From: Chitinophaga filiformis
GTDB lineage: Bacteria; Bacteroidota; Bacteroidia; Chitinophagales; Chitinophagaceae
Length of the DNA stretch: 64,000 bases
NCBI RefSeq assembly: GCF_023100805.1
Contig: NZ_CP095855.1
Location: forward strand, 3,637,001-3,701,000
Reading direction: 5' to 3'
In this document: positions 36,138 through 44,861 of the stretch, in pieces
How positions within the stretch are numbered: the first letter of the stretch is position 1
How the letters are laid out: every line of letters starts with the position of its first letter
Program-made: the position numbers and the translations under genes
The notes under the pieces: model-generated
The model's database searches: none
What the model was told of the DNA's origin: nothing
Seen by the model: only the letters and a program-made list of their open reading frames with translations

Positions 36138-36167
36138 TTTGGAGCATAGAATAAAAGGTTAATTTTG
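36138..36167 (+). promoter_or_regulatory. Bacteroidota-type promoter of the DAC gene
   Basis: TTTG at 36138-36141 and TAATTTTG at 36160-36167 are separated by 18 bp, which fits the -33/-7 consensus well. Transcription would start near 36174, and the ATG at 36197 follows. Confidence 0.7.
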
Positions 36168-36196
36168 GAGCTGGCGCTAATTTGTATTGTATAGCT

Positions 36197-37348
36197 ATGG
36201 ATTTGACATTAGACTCAACTTATCAGGCTGCCGTAAAGGTGGCCGACCAGATAGAAACTCATTTTTCCAAACACCTGGCCATTGCCGCTGTGAGTGGGGA
36301 AGAAGACCTTGCCACGGTGCCGCAGGCCAAATTCATCGAGAAAATGCTCGATGTGGCCTTCTGGGCCAGCCTGCGCAGGGAGGAAGGCGTTCCTACACGC
36401 ATTTCCCTGGCATTCCTGAATCCCTGCCAGGCAGGGAAACCACTGAAATTTGCTCAAAAGCTCCCATTCGACGTACGTGTGCTTACTAAACTGGCCCCCG
36501 GGGTAGAACGGGCCGGTGTGCATGTGGGCATCTGGTACGAAGGCGAACAACTCTATATCTGGGGAACCACCCTTAAATTGCCCAATTTCTGCTTTGTACT
36601 GGACGTATCCGAACCCGGATTGCTGGTGGTTAAACACCGCCGGAGTATCGGGCTGGGTAAGTTTGCCAATGTAGCGGTCCTGAAAGGCGACCAGGTAAAG
36701 ATAGTCGATGAATCCTGCGGGTTGCTGCCGGATAGTCCCGATATCGTGACCTCCCTGTTGGGATTGACCTCTTCCGCCATGTGGAATGACCCGGTAAATG
36801 TGCTCATCCAGATCGCCGTATCCATGCGGGCACATAAAAGAGGCGGTATCCTGCTGCTGGTACCGTCGGGTACCGAGAAATGGAAGGAATCTATCGTACA
36901 CCCGTTAACCTATCCCGTTTCTCCCGCTTTTACGGGCGTCGCCGACCTTATCCGCCAGGACGGAAGTAAGGTGACCGAGATATACTGGCAGAACGCCATG
37001 CGCCGGGAAGTGGACAATATCACCGGTCTGACCGCCGTCGATGGCGCTACCGTTATCAACGACCGTCATGAACTGCTCACCTTCGGGGCGAAGATCACCC
37101 GGGCGGCCTGGTCTTCCAGGGGAGTGGACCGTGTGGTAATGATCGAACCTGTGATAGGAGGAACGCCCGAACTGATGCACCCTTCCGCAATAGGCGGCAC
37201 CAGGCACCTTTCTGCAGCGCAATTTGTTCATGATCAAAGGGATGCGATTGCATTGGTGGCTTCCCAGGATGGTTATTTTACTGTTTTTTCCTGGTCTGAA
37301 CAGGTTCAGCTCGTGCAAGCCCACAGAATAGACACTTTATTGCTCTAA
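36197..37348 (+). CDS. DACNV-sensor diadenylate cyclase-like protein, divergent active site
   Basis: 383 aa from the ATG at 36197. The N-terminal ~260 residues match what is described as a DACNV sensor region (FIEKMLDVAFWASLRREEGV, VHVGIWYEGEQLYIWGTTLK). The C-terminal ~110 residues look like the DisA_N diadenylate cyclase fold, with the DGA motif at 282-284 and GGTRHLSAAQFVHDQRDAIA near 334. In canonical enzymes that second motif reads GTRHR; here the last Arg is Leu338. The spacing between motifs is 54 residues versus about 33 in DisA. It may make c-di-AMP poorly, make another dinucleotide, or act only as a sensor. Its own promoter is visible; it is followed by a long palindrome. Confidence 0.75.
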   Translation: MDLTLDSTYQAAVKVADQIETHFSKHLAIAAVSGEEDLATVPQAKFIEKMLDVAFWASLRREEGVPTRISLAFLNPCQAGKPLKFAQKLPFDVRVLTKLAPGVERAGVHVGIWYEGEQLYIWGTTLKLPNFCFVLDVSEPGLLVVKHRRSIGLGKFANVAVLKGDQVKIVDESCGLLPDSPDIVTSLLGLTSSAMWNDPVNVLIQIAVSMRAHKRGGILLLVPSGTEKWKESIVHPLTYPVSPAFTGVADLIRQDGSKVTEIYWQNAMRREVDNITGLTAVDGATVINDRHELLTFGAKITRAAWSSRGVDRVVMIEPVIGGTPELMHPSAIGGTRHLSAAQFVHDQRDAIALVASQDGYFTVFSWSEQVQLVQAHRIDTLLL

Positions 37349-37381
37349 ACCCTTTGCAGTGTACTACCATTTCGCTGGGTG

Positions 37382-37485
37382 CTATACCCTATAGGTACTA
37401 TAATCCTACATTTCAGGCACTGTTCTATAGCGATGGCTATACAATAGTGCCTGAAACGTAGGCGGATAGAGGCTATAGGGTATAG
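37382..37485. repeat. 104-nt imperfect palindrome between convergent genes
   Basis: Three nested complementary segments form one long hairpin: CTATACCCTATAG (37382-37394) with 37473-37485, perfect; 37405-37421 with 37446-37462, one G-U wobble over 17 bp; and TATAGC-GATG-GCTATA at 37426-37441 as the tip. It lies between the DAC gene (+) and the PPTase gene (-). It has no adjacent T-run. It may be a bidirectional transcription end, a structured RNA, or a miniature mobile element. Confidence 0.8.
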
Positions 37486-37572
37486 GTGCGAACGAACAGG
37501 AAGTACATTCATACCTTTATGATATGCTTCAGGTCCACCCAAAGGCGGGTATAAGCCAGGTATGCGTCCGGG

Positions 37573-38352
37573 TTAAAGCGTATTTTCGCTGGTGTTTAGG
37601 TTCCCGGCCTGGTCCTTAAAAGATACCGTCTCCCTGAAAAACTGCCAGAATTGGGCTAAATCGGGGCTGGTTTTGCCGGGTACAACTACTGAGCAGACAT
37701 GAGCGCCTGCATGGCAGGAAATGGCCTTATATTGAATGAGGTGACTGAAATGGCCGGTATATACATCCCCTTCTTTTTCGAGCGACCGGATCTCAAGCAG
37801 TTTGAGGTCCATAGTCAAACCGGTCCGGAGTATTTTAGACAGGGCTTCCTTCATCGTCCACAACATAGTAAAGGCCACATCAGCCGGTAGAGGTAAAGTG
37901 TCCGCTAATGCCAGTTCCCTGGCAGTGAGCTGTTCCCTGATAGCCCCTGTGCCCGCTTTATCTGCCCGTTCCAGGTCTATACCAAGAGGATGTACTTCCG
38001 GGTAGGAAAGCGCGATGCCAAGGCCATCGCAATGCGTAATACAGACCTGCAGGTTGTGTGTAACTGCGTACTTGACCACAGGAAACTGAAATACGCCGGC
38101 TTCAATGGCGATCTTCCCCAGGTCTTCAAAGGAAGACAGTGCGCCAATAGCCTTTTTTGCAGAGATCCGGCCCAGTAGATAACTTTCCCTACGCTTGTCA
38201 AATTTTAATGTTTCGTAATAAGAACGCTCTTCGGGATGTAGCAGGTGAAGTTGTTGCATAAGCTGCTCCAGGGCAGTATGCAGGATGCAGAATCCGGCAG
38301 TATGTATACTGTGCTCCCTTGTCAACGTGAATTTACCTCGATGGATCAACAT
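37573..38352 (-). CDS. Sfp-type 4'-phosphopantetheinyl transferase
   Basis: 259 aa. The magnesium-binding region PLGIDLERADKAG and the downstream motif FTMLWTMKEALSKILRTG (W-x-x-K-E-A) are diagnostic for the Sfp/AcpT family. The N-terminal half contains RRESYLLGRISAKKAIGAL, another typical segment. The enzyme moves the phosphopantetheine arm of coenzyme A onto carrier proteins. No carrier protein is adjacent; the nearest one is the ACP of the polyketide operon at 63753, which it may activate. It stands alone on the minus strand. Confidence 0.88.
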   Translation of the reverse strand: MLIHRGKFTLTREHSIHTAGFCILHTALEQLMQQLHLLHPEERSYYETLKFDKRRESYLLGRISAKKAIGALSSFEDLGKIAIEAGVFQFPVVKYAVTHNLQVCITHCDGLGIALSYPEVHPLGIDLERADKAGTGAIREQLTARELALADTLPLPADVAFTMLWTMKEALSKILRTGLTMDLKLLEIRSLEKEGDVYTGHFSHLIQYKAISCHAGAHVCSVVVPGKTSPDLAQFWQFFRETVSFKDQAGNLNTSENTL

Positions 38353-38691
38353 GATGTTCGTTACCTGGATTTCAATTGTAAAGAAAGGTACATTAGTTTT
38401 TCGAATTATACATTTCAGAAAGAGGGATAAAGTGCTGTAAAAATATGATACTCATCATGTTTCTTTTTATTTTTCGGTAAATTATCTTACATTTAATTTG
38501 ATTCGAAACGGTTTTAACCATTAACCGTTTGAACTTTGTTATCGGTCTCAAAAGATAGTGCCACTAAGTATTATTCCTTTCATCCAACGGGAGTGCGGTT
38601 ACCTCTACGAAAAATGACTATGGTTACGGAATGCAAAGGATAACGACTTATCCCGCGAAATGCGATTGTCTCACTGCTTAATCTTTTCTCT
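38353..38691. other. AT-rich intergenic region with an 8-bp inverted repeat
   Basis: 340 bp between divergent genes, without a coding frame I trust. AAACGGTT (38506-38513) and AACCGTTT (38523-38530) form an inverted repeat, followed by TTGAACTTTG, a partial match to a -7 box for the response regulator gene. Nothing else recognisable was seen. Confidence 0.5.
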
Positions 38692-39078
38692 ATGGTAAGG
38701 TCCATACTTCTGATCGATGACGATGCCGATGAAATAGAAATCCTGAATGAGGCGGTGGAAATGACAGGAAGTGATAGTACCTGCAACTGGGCGGAAGGTG
38801 CGGAGATGGCCTACGGTGTATTACGTGTCAGCAGGCCCGATCTAATTTTGCTGGATTTTAATATGCCTGTGCACAACGGTCTTGTCTGCCTGGAAGAGAT
38901 CAAAAAAAAGAAAGAACTACGGCATATCCCCGTCATCATGTATTCTACCTGTATTGATTCTACCCTTCTGCGGGAAGCGATGAACAAAGGCGCTTTTGGT
39001 TGCATACAGAAACCAGTTTCCGTATATGATCTCGTGAAAGAACTGAGAAATCTTTTCACCCGGGTCTGGGCGCAATAA
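38692..39078 (+). CDS. stand-alone CheY-like response regulator
   Basis: 128 aa, a single receiver domain and nothing else. Acidic pocket DDDADE near the start, phospho-acceptor Asp in LILLDFNMPVHNG, Thr/Ser switch in MYSTCI, and Lys in GCIQKPVSVYDL. It has no output domain, so it acts by protein-protein contact, like other short Bacteroidota receivers (often Rcp1-like). No kinase is next to it; the nearest is the TPR kinase 3.4 kb upstream. Confidence 0.9.
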   Translation: MVRSILLIDDDADEIEILNEAVEMTGSDSTCNWAEGAEMAYGVLRVSRPDLILLDFNMPVHNGLVCLEEIKKKKELRHIPVIMYSTCIDSTLLREAMNKGAFGCIQKPVSVYDLVKELRNLFTRVWAQ

Positions 39079-39371
39079 GACAGCATACAATCTTCAACCC
39101 CGAAAAGAAGCACAGCCTGATTGTTAAAGCTCCGGTGTTGTGCAGTGAACCTTGTGCATAAATATTCCCAGACATTCTCCATAAGAGGCTTTTCATCCAC
39201 GGTTCTTTGCTGTGCCTGCGAGGAGCCGGATGATATTTTGACATATAACGCATCACCGGAGGGAGATTCCCTTATATAAATACAATGGCGCCAGGAATAT
39301 CGGGCATGTGGCAGACTGAGCGCTGCCGGCATGGCAGATTATTTGCAACATTTCCTGTAAACAAGTAGCGT

Positions 39372-39476
39372 ATGTTAGTGCCACTCATTGCCCTGTTCTT
39401 TGTTGTGATTATCGCTGTGGCTTATTTAATATTTCAGGCCAGCGGCAAAACCAGAGATGAGGGTAATAAAAACTAA
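39372..39476 (+). CDS. 34-aa single-pass membrane peptide
   Basis: ATG at 39372 encodes MLVPLIALFFVVIIAVAYLI, then FQASGKTRDEGNKN and a stop. One hydrophobic helix with a short charged C-terminal tail. It lies 12 bp before the acidic-protein gene, so the two look co-transcribed. No family is known to me; the call rests on the clean membrane helix and the tight spacing. The 290 bp before it show no gene. Confidence 0.6.
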   Translation: MLVPLIALFFVVIIAVAYLIFQASGKTRDEGNKN

Positions 39477-39488
39477 AAAGCAAATAAT

Positions 39489-40022
39489 ATGGAAAAAGCA
39501 TTCACACGTATAAAAAGCATCGAAGAAAACCAGGATATACAGGATAGTCCGCAGGATGAAAAGAAGATGCAGCGCGAAGAAACAGAGATGATGCTACCCG
39601 ATGTATCAGACATTCCGGGACAGGAACACATACATGTACCGCCTCTCGGAGAACTGGCAGATACCACGATATCTTCAGATGATGAAGAAGGGAAAGGCAT
39701 CCTGGACGATGAAGATGACCTGGAGGATAACGATTCCGACGTGACCGACGAAGAACGGCGCGACCTGGAAACCAGTGCTAATGTAACGCCGGGAGAAGAA
39801 GACGCCGACGGACTGAGAAGAGCTTCGCTGGATAGTACCGATGATGATGGCGATCCATTAAATGAAGGCAGCTTCGGCGAAGAAACATCCGGCGCCGATC
39901 TCGATATACCAGGAGCAGAGCTGGACGACGATAATGAAGACATCGGGGCAGAAGATGAGGAGAACAACACTTATAGCAGGGGCAGTGACAGGAACGATAA
40001 CATGACAGAAGGAACTCCCTGA
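39489..40022 (+). CDS. very acidic, low-complexity hypothetical protein
   Basis: 177 aa, extremely rich in Asp and Glu (e.g. DDEEGKGILDDEDDLEDNDS and DNEDIGAEDEENN), probably disordered, with no signal peptide or domain. A second, shorter Asp/Glu-rich protein is encoded at 56059-56304, close to manganese catalase; both have DED/EED runs and a Gln/Lys-rich start. The gene is followed by a bidirectional terminator. The function is unknown; acidic disordered proteins can buffer ions or act in stress, but that is only a guess. Confidence 0.75.
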   Translation: MEKAFTRIKSIEENQDIQDSPQDEKKMQREETEMMLPDVSDIPGQEHIHVPPLGELADTTISSDDEEGKGILDDEDDLEDNDSDVTDEERRDLETSANVTPGEEDADGLRRASLDSTDDDGDPLNEGSFGEETSGADLDIPGAELDDDNEDIGAEDEENNTYSRGSDRNDNMTEGTP

Positions 40023-40045
40023 CAATCTCAATAATTCAGTATATA

Positions 40046-40080
40046 AAAAATGGCCAGTCTGTAACGGAATGGCCATTTTT
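40046..40080. terminator. bidirectional terminator
   Basis: AAAAATGGCC (40046-40055) and GGCCATTTTT (40071-40080) form a 10-bp stem with a 15-nt loop. The A-run on one side and T-run on the other let it serve both the acidic-protein gene (+) and the hypothetical gene at 40104 (-). Confidence 0.8.
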
Positions 40081-40103
40081 ATTTCCATGTTTTACGCATG
40101 GCT

Positions 40104-40337
40104 TTATTTCTTCGTTTTATCCTGGTATGCATGGTCCCAGTCAAGCAATGCCTCTTCTACCGATTGGCCACTGCCGCATACGGCCGTTTCTTTATCGCTA
40201 CCCAGGATGCAATGATAGTTGTCACCGTCCCTGAACACAGAAGGACGGAAATTCTTTACTGACTCCGGAATACCTTCCCGGGTATAGTCAATATGTACGG
40301 TTTCTTTCTCAAGCGACAATCTTTCCATAAGACGCAT
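40104..40337 (-). CDS. small hypothetical protein, possible HicB-like fold
   Basis: 77 aa from the ATG at 40337 (MRLMERLSLEKETVHIDYTR). A TTG at 40379 overlapping the cinA stop is an alternative. The end VCGSGQSVEEALLDWDHAYQ has the G-x-S/T-x-EEA pattern typical of HicB-like small domains, preceded by the Tyr-His strand DNYHCILGSD. No HicA-type toxin is next to it, so a toxin-antitoxin role is not supported. It follows cinA on the same strand. Confidence 0.6.
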   Translation of the reverse strand: MRLMERLSLEKETVHIDYTREGIPESVKNFRPSVFRDGDNYHCILGSDKETAVCGSGQSVEEALLDWDHAYQDKTKK

Positions 40338-40375
40338 TTTCCAGAAAAAGCGGCAAAGATTATTCCACGTCTGTA

Positions 40376-40879
40376 TCAAATGCCGATGGTCCGGCAGGCC
40401 TCATGAAATTTTCGCAATACGGTATTCGTGAAATGTGATCTTACTGCCAGCACATCATTGTGTGGGGCGCTGATACGCTCATGTTTGATGCATTTATTTC
40501 TATAATAGATGGTATAATGGGCGAATAGATCATGGATGTTCTGTTCGGGCACAGGAGAGGCATAGCCTGTGATAGCAATGCCCCAGTCTGCTGCAAAAAG
40601 TGATACCACCTGCGCGGCCATCTGGTCGGTCACCCGCTCAGATACACAATTGCAATTACCGGCATGGATGGGGTCTATCTGCAGATGCCTTGATTTTTGC
40701 CCGATGTTATATGCAGTGATACCGCCCTGAAAGAATTGTGTAGCGCCCTCTGCAAGCGAAAAAGCGACCTGTAGCTGACCTGCCGTCACACTCTCCGCCA
40801 CGGCCAGTGTCTCAGATTTATGTATCAACAGATCGGCAATATTATTCAGGATGCCAGGATCATAACCGTAATCAGTCAT
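40376..40879 (-). CDS. CinA C-terminal-domain protein (nicotinamide-nucleotide amidase type)
   Basis: 167 aa, matching the stand-alone CinA/PncC domain. Key segments are TLAVAESVTAGQLQVAFSLA and FFQGGITAYNIGQKSRHLQI, plus the late WGIAITGYASP. PncC converts NMN to nicotinic acid mononucleotide. The typical GGPxG after AxTGxAGP is here GYASPVPEQN, a variation that may affect activity. It is probably transcribed with the small gene downstream. Confidence 0.82.
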   Translation of the reverse strand: MTDYGYDPGILNNIADLLIHKSETLAVAESVTAGQLQVAFSLAEGATQFFQGGITAYNIGQKSRHLQIDPIHAGNCNCVSERVTDQMAAQVVSLFAADWGIAITGYASPVPEQNIHDLFAHYTIYYRNKCIKHERISAPHNDVLAVRSHFTNTVLRKFHEACRTIGI

Positions 40880-41123
40880 ATGCTATCGTTTGATTTGCTT
40901 CTTTATTTAAGTGACATCTGCCTCAGACATGTATCATAAGGATAATGACCACCATCTGCCGCCGCCCTGGGGCTGACTGATTTATTCAATGGCTTTTACC
41001 GTATAACGTAAAATCAACTTCCTATGTTCTTTACAATCCCGCGGGCTGATATAACATACCAGATGTATTATTGGCCTCACCTTGGTGTTAAACCAACAAT
41101 ACCTGGTGTCTTCACAAGTGGTC

Positions 41124-42644
41124 TTATGTCAGGGCCAGACCTTCCAGGTCCATATCTGCAGGACCTGTCATCACCTTACCATCGTAGCTGTACCTGGCGC
41201 CGTGGCAGGGGCAGTCCCACGACCTTTCCGCCTGGTTCCATTTTACATCGCATTTCATGTGCGTGCAGCTTGGATTGAGGGCATACAGACGGCCTTCTTC
41301 GCTCTTATAGAGCGCTATTTTACGATCATGATATTCCACCAGTTTTCCCTCTCCGGGAGCAAGCTCGGTCAGTTGACTGATCTCTTCGGCAGAGAACAGT
41401 TTGTCAAAGAACTGCCTGATGACATCTGTATTGTGCGTAACAAAATTGCTGAATCCTGCAACAGGTTTGATCCTGTTGGGATCAAACAGTTTTTCGAGTG
41501 CCGGTTTCTCCCGGAGGATGATCTGTTTGAGCAGCAGTGCCGCAACGGAACTATAGGTCATACCATTGCCGCCATAACCGGAGGCCACATAGATATGATC
41601 TTCCGAGCCTGGCAGATAGCCAATATATGGTAAACCGTCCGCAGGTTCAAAGTATTGGGAAGACCACTTATAAGCAACCTCTTTCACCTTGAAATATTTT
41701 CTGACATGGCTTTCTAATGTCAGCAGGCATTTTTCTGTATTTGTTTCATGACCTGTCTTGTGGTCTTCACCACCTGCAATGAGATAAGTTTCTCCCTTCA
41801 CCTCCTGTGTACGATAGTAGTGATAGGGATCATACAGATCATAACTCAGGTCTTCAGGATAAGTACCATCTTCCAGCGTTACGGCTATTGCATAACTTCT
41901 GTAGGGCGCACAACGTAAATGTAGCAGATTGATACCCGGAGGAATATGTGTTGCATAAACGAGGTCAACAGCGGAGAATGTACCGGCGGTGGTGTGAACT
42001 TTTAATGTATTTTCTTTATCTGTATTGAGCACTTTACATCCCTGCATGATAACACCACCGGCAGCTTCAAAAGCTTTGGCGATGCCATGCACATATTCCA
42101 GCGGACTAAACTTAGCCTGTCCCTTGGCGCGGAGTGCTTTCGTAAAAGGAATGCCTACAGGTATCTGCTCTGTATAAGAAATATCAAGCCCTGCCTTAGC
42201 GGAGCTCTCCCGGATCTTCTCAAGTTCTTTTTCCTGTTCTTCATCCTGTGCAAAAAGGTACGCATCAGCCTCTTTAAATCCACAATCTATATCGAAACGT
42301 TGCACATTATTTTTTATCAGGCTGATGGCAGCAGCAGTCGCGGTTGCTACATGTGCGGCATTTTCCTCTCCAAAATTTTTCGCAATAACATAATAAGGCG
42401 TATCGAGTAGTGTGTTCAGATGCGCGGTTGTACCACCTGTAGTACCATAACCTATCTCAGCCGCTTCCAGCACCAGGCATTGTTTACCGGCTTCCTGCAG
42501 CAACAGGGCTGTGCTGATACCGGTAATGCCGCCCCCCACTATGATCACATCGTATACAACATTCTTATCGGGCCTGTTAGTAACTATATAAGGAGCAGTA
42601 TTCCCCTGCCATAAACTGGTAAGTGCGCCATCTCTTTGTATCAT
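41124..42644 (-). CDS. FAD-dependent oxidoreductase fused to a Rieske [2Fe-2S] domain
   Basis: 506 aa. The N-terminal DAO-type FAD domain starts with DVIIVGGGITGISTALLLQ and includes GTTGGTTAHLNTLLDTPYY and YVASGYGGNGMTYSSVAA. The C-terminal ~80 residues form a Rieske domain with the cluster ligands C-T-H and C-P-C-H-G about 20 residues apart. Such fused proteins oxidise amino-acid- or amine-type substrates, with electrons relayed through the iron-sulphur cluster. It is a single gene; the physiological substrate is unknown. Confidence 0.9.
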   Translation of the reverse strand: MIQRDGALTSLWQGNTAPYIVTNRPDKNVVYDVIIVGGGITGISTALLLQEAGKQCLVLEAAEIGYGTTGGTTAHLNTLLDTPYYVIAKNFGEENAAHVATATAAAISLIKNNVQRFDIDCGFKEADAYLFAQDEEQEKELEKIRESSAKAGLDISYTEQIPVGIPFTKALRAKGQAKFSPLEYVHGIAKAFEAAGGVIMQGCKVLNTDKENTLKVHTTAGTFSAVDLVYATHIPPGINLLHLRCAPYRSYAIAVTLEDGTYPEDLSYDLYDPYHYYRTQEVKGETYLIAGGEDHKTGHETNTEKCLLTLESHVRKYFKVKEVAYKWSSQYFEPADGLPYIGYLPGSEDHIYVASGYGGNGMTYSSVAALLLKQIILREKPALEKLFDPNRIKPVAGFSNFVTHNTDVIRQFFDKLFSAEEISQLTELAPGEGKLVEYHDRKIALYKSEEGRLYALNPSCTHMKCDVKWNQAERSWDCPCHGARYSYDGKVMTGPADMDLEGLALT

Positions 42645-43136
42645 GATATTGCAGTTTGGTTCGCTGTAAATGAATCAATTAACATGCCTGTTACCATATG
42701 CGAGTTGCCGGGAACAGTATTGCATACTGCAGAAAAGCATAGCGAAGTGGTACGTAACTTGTTTCACTAACCTGTAGTCGCATTATAAAACTGCAGGTAT
42801 AGAGCTGCAGGACCATCATCACGGGAGATAAGCATAAGTAAGATTATAAGCACATGGCAACACAAATAAAATTCTAAGGACAGAACTATACATAGAAATC
42901 AACACGAGACTATAGCTTAAAGTAATAAAAATAAAACGACAGCATAAGAATAGACATAGGAATAGGTATAGGCCTAAGCGCATAAGACTGGGAAGGTAAA
43001 ATATAGAAGATATAGTAGGACTATAAAGCCTGGAATAAGCACAGGAACTATAGGCGGAGGCCGGTAAATACAGAATAATGGTGTAAGTATTGTTTAAAAT
43101 ATAAGTATAAGACTACAAGATAATAAGACTACAGGC
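42645..43136 (+). other. purine-rich, ATAAG-rich leader before the MmgE/PrpD gene
   Basis: 490 bp with no coding frame. From about 42820 on, the + strand is strongly purine-biased and carries about nine ATAAG words plus a series of ATAGG words (e.g. 42954-42974). There are no obvious hairpins or T-runs. A similar purine-rich stretch occurs after the same gene (44577-44810). No promoter could be assigned. Confidence 0.6.
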
Positions 43137-44576
43137 ATGAGTACAGCAACACAAACAGTAATGCCCGGTACGGTAGCTACGGCATTAACAACTTCTATGG
43201 CCAGGTTTGCAAACCTGTCGGCCTTTGATCAGTTAGATACAGAGATTACTGATCAGCTAAAGCGGCATTTACTGGATACAGTAGGTTCTATGATATACGC
43301 TTCCAGGCAGGACACGATACAAAAGTGTCTTCGCACGTTGAAGATGTTACAGCAGAACGGAGACTGTGTTGTGCCCTTATTAGGTGCTACCGGCGTGGAC
43401 AGGGCCGCGCAATGGTATACGCAATTGATCCGTTATCCTGACTTCATGGACAATTACCTGGGGAAAGACGCGACCTGTCATCCCAGCGACAACATCGGAT
43501 CTATATTGGCTGCGTCGCAGCTGGTGAATGCAAGCGGCCGGGACATACTGACAGCCATGGCCATTGCGTACCAGTTACAGTGTAAGCTGGTAGACGAAAT
43601 ACCGGTGATGATGAAAGGCATAGACCACACGATGTTACTGGCTTGTTCCGTTTCAGCCACACTATGCCGGCTGTTCTCCCTGACTGAAGAGCAGGCAGCA
43701 CATGCTATTGGTACCGCGGCCTGTAGTTTCAACCCGGCAGTAGGCAGCAGGCAATCGTACACCTATGAATGGAAAGGGCTGGCCTCTTCACTGGTTGCCA
43801 GTGGTTGTATGCAGATCGTCTTACTTGCAAAAGAGGGCATAACAGGCCCTGTAAGTTATTTTGAGGGCTCTGTAGGATTTGAACATCTGACGGGCATGAA
43901 GCCTCATTTCCGGCAGGAGCAGGGCGACTTCTCGCTGATCCCGAGATGCATATTGAAAAGTTACAATGCGGAAGTCCATACGCAATCTGCTATTGAGGCC
44001 GCGCTGATGTTACGTGAGCAACATAACTTGGTACCGGGAGAAATAAAGGAGGTAAAAGTCACCACTTTTGAAACAGCCTACGACATTGTAGGTGGAGGGC
44101 ATTATGGAGATCGCCACGTAGTACAGACCAAGGAGCAGGCCGATCACAGTATGGCCTATGTAATAGCTGTCGCGCTGATTGATGGAGCAGTATGGCCCGA
44201 CCAGCTCCTGAAAGAACGTATCCGTCGCCCGGACGTGCAGGAATTATTGAGGAAGGTGAGCACCCATACCAACTTCCCCCTGAAAGCGCCCCGTAAAGTG
44301 GTGGATTATCTGGATCCTTACACCTCGGTGTATCCCGATAAGATGCCGGCCAAAGTCACCATCACGTTGAACAGCGGAGAAGAGCTGGAGCAGAAATGTG
44401 AGGACTTTAAAGGCTTCTTCACACGCCCCCTTAGCTGGGATGACGTCATCAAGAAATTCAGCCATTTAGCGGAAGGCATTATCGACCAGCAACTGCAGAG
44501 CAAGATCATACGTGTCATTCATAACCTGGAGAATGAAAGCGGAGAATCTCTCATAACCCTCCTGGCGAATATATAA
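43137..44576 (+). CDS. MmgE/PrpD family protein (2-methylcitrate dehydratase-like)
   Basis: 479 aa, normal for the family. The N-terminal helical domain includes LKRHLLDTVGSMIYASRQDT and HPSDNIGSILAASQLVNASG, with CSVSATLCRLFSLTEEQAAH and the late EVHTQSAIEAALML typical of MmgE/PrpD. Members dehydrate 2-methylcitrate or related acids such as cis-aconitate. No other methylcitrate-cycle gene is in the window, so the exact substrate is unknown. The flanks on both sides are unusual in base composition. Confidence 0.88.
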   Translation: MSTATQTVMPGTVATALTTSMARFANLSAFDQLDTEITDQLKRHLLDTVGSMIYASRQDTIQKCLRTLKMLQQNGDCVVPLLGATGVDRAAQWYTQLIRYPDFMDNYLGKDATCHPSDNIGSILAASQLVNASGRDILTAMAIAYQLQCKLVDEIPVMMKGIDHTMLLACSVSATLCRLFSLTEEQAAHAIGTAACSFNPAVGSRQSYTYEWKGLASSLVASGCMQIVLLAKEGITGPVSYFEGSVGFEHLTGMKPHFRQEQGDFSLIPRCILKSYNAEVHTQSAIEAALMLREQHNLVPGEIKEVKVTTFETAYDIVGGGHYGDRHVVQTKEQADHSMAYVIAVALIDGAVWPDQLLKERIRRPDVQELLRKVSTHTNFPLKAPRKVVDYLDPYTSVYPDKMPAKVTITLNSGEELEQKCEDFKGFFTRPLSWDDVIKKFSHLAEGIIDQQLQSKIIRVIHNLENESGESLITLLANI

Positions 44577-44861
44577 AGGATGTAGGAGGCGGGAGGTCAT
44601 GGATAAAGGATGAACACTCTGGAATAGCCATGAGCGGAAGACAATACGAAGGAATGAAGAACAATATAAAGGCAAGAAGGGCATAAGAATAATTAAGAAC
44701 GGCGAAGGAATAATATGAGGGGATGAAGTATTAGTGAAGGAAAAAAACGATGTTGTTCAATAAGAATAGGAGAATAGATGGACGATGGAAGAATGCAGGA
44801 AAATAGGCGTCACCATACGTATTTGATATGGGGAGTTCATGCTACAATTGGATGTCCGGAA
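44577..44861 (+). other. purine-rich region after the MmgE/PrpD gene
   Basis: About 285 bp with a strong A/G bias on the + strand (words like GGAATAAG, GAAGGAATGAAG) and no gene. It leads into the inverted and tandem repeats starting at 44862. Confidence 0.55.

Noticed and set aside
40104..40337. HicB antitoxin of a toxin-antitoxin pair
   Set aside because: Only the C-terminal pattern resembles HicB and there is no HicA-like gene beside it; the neighbour is cinA.
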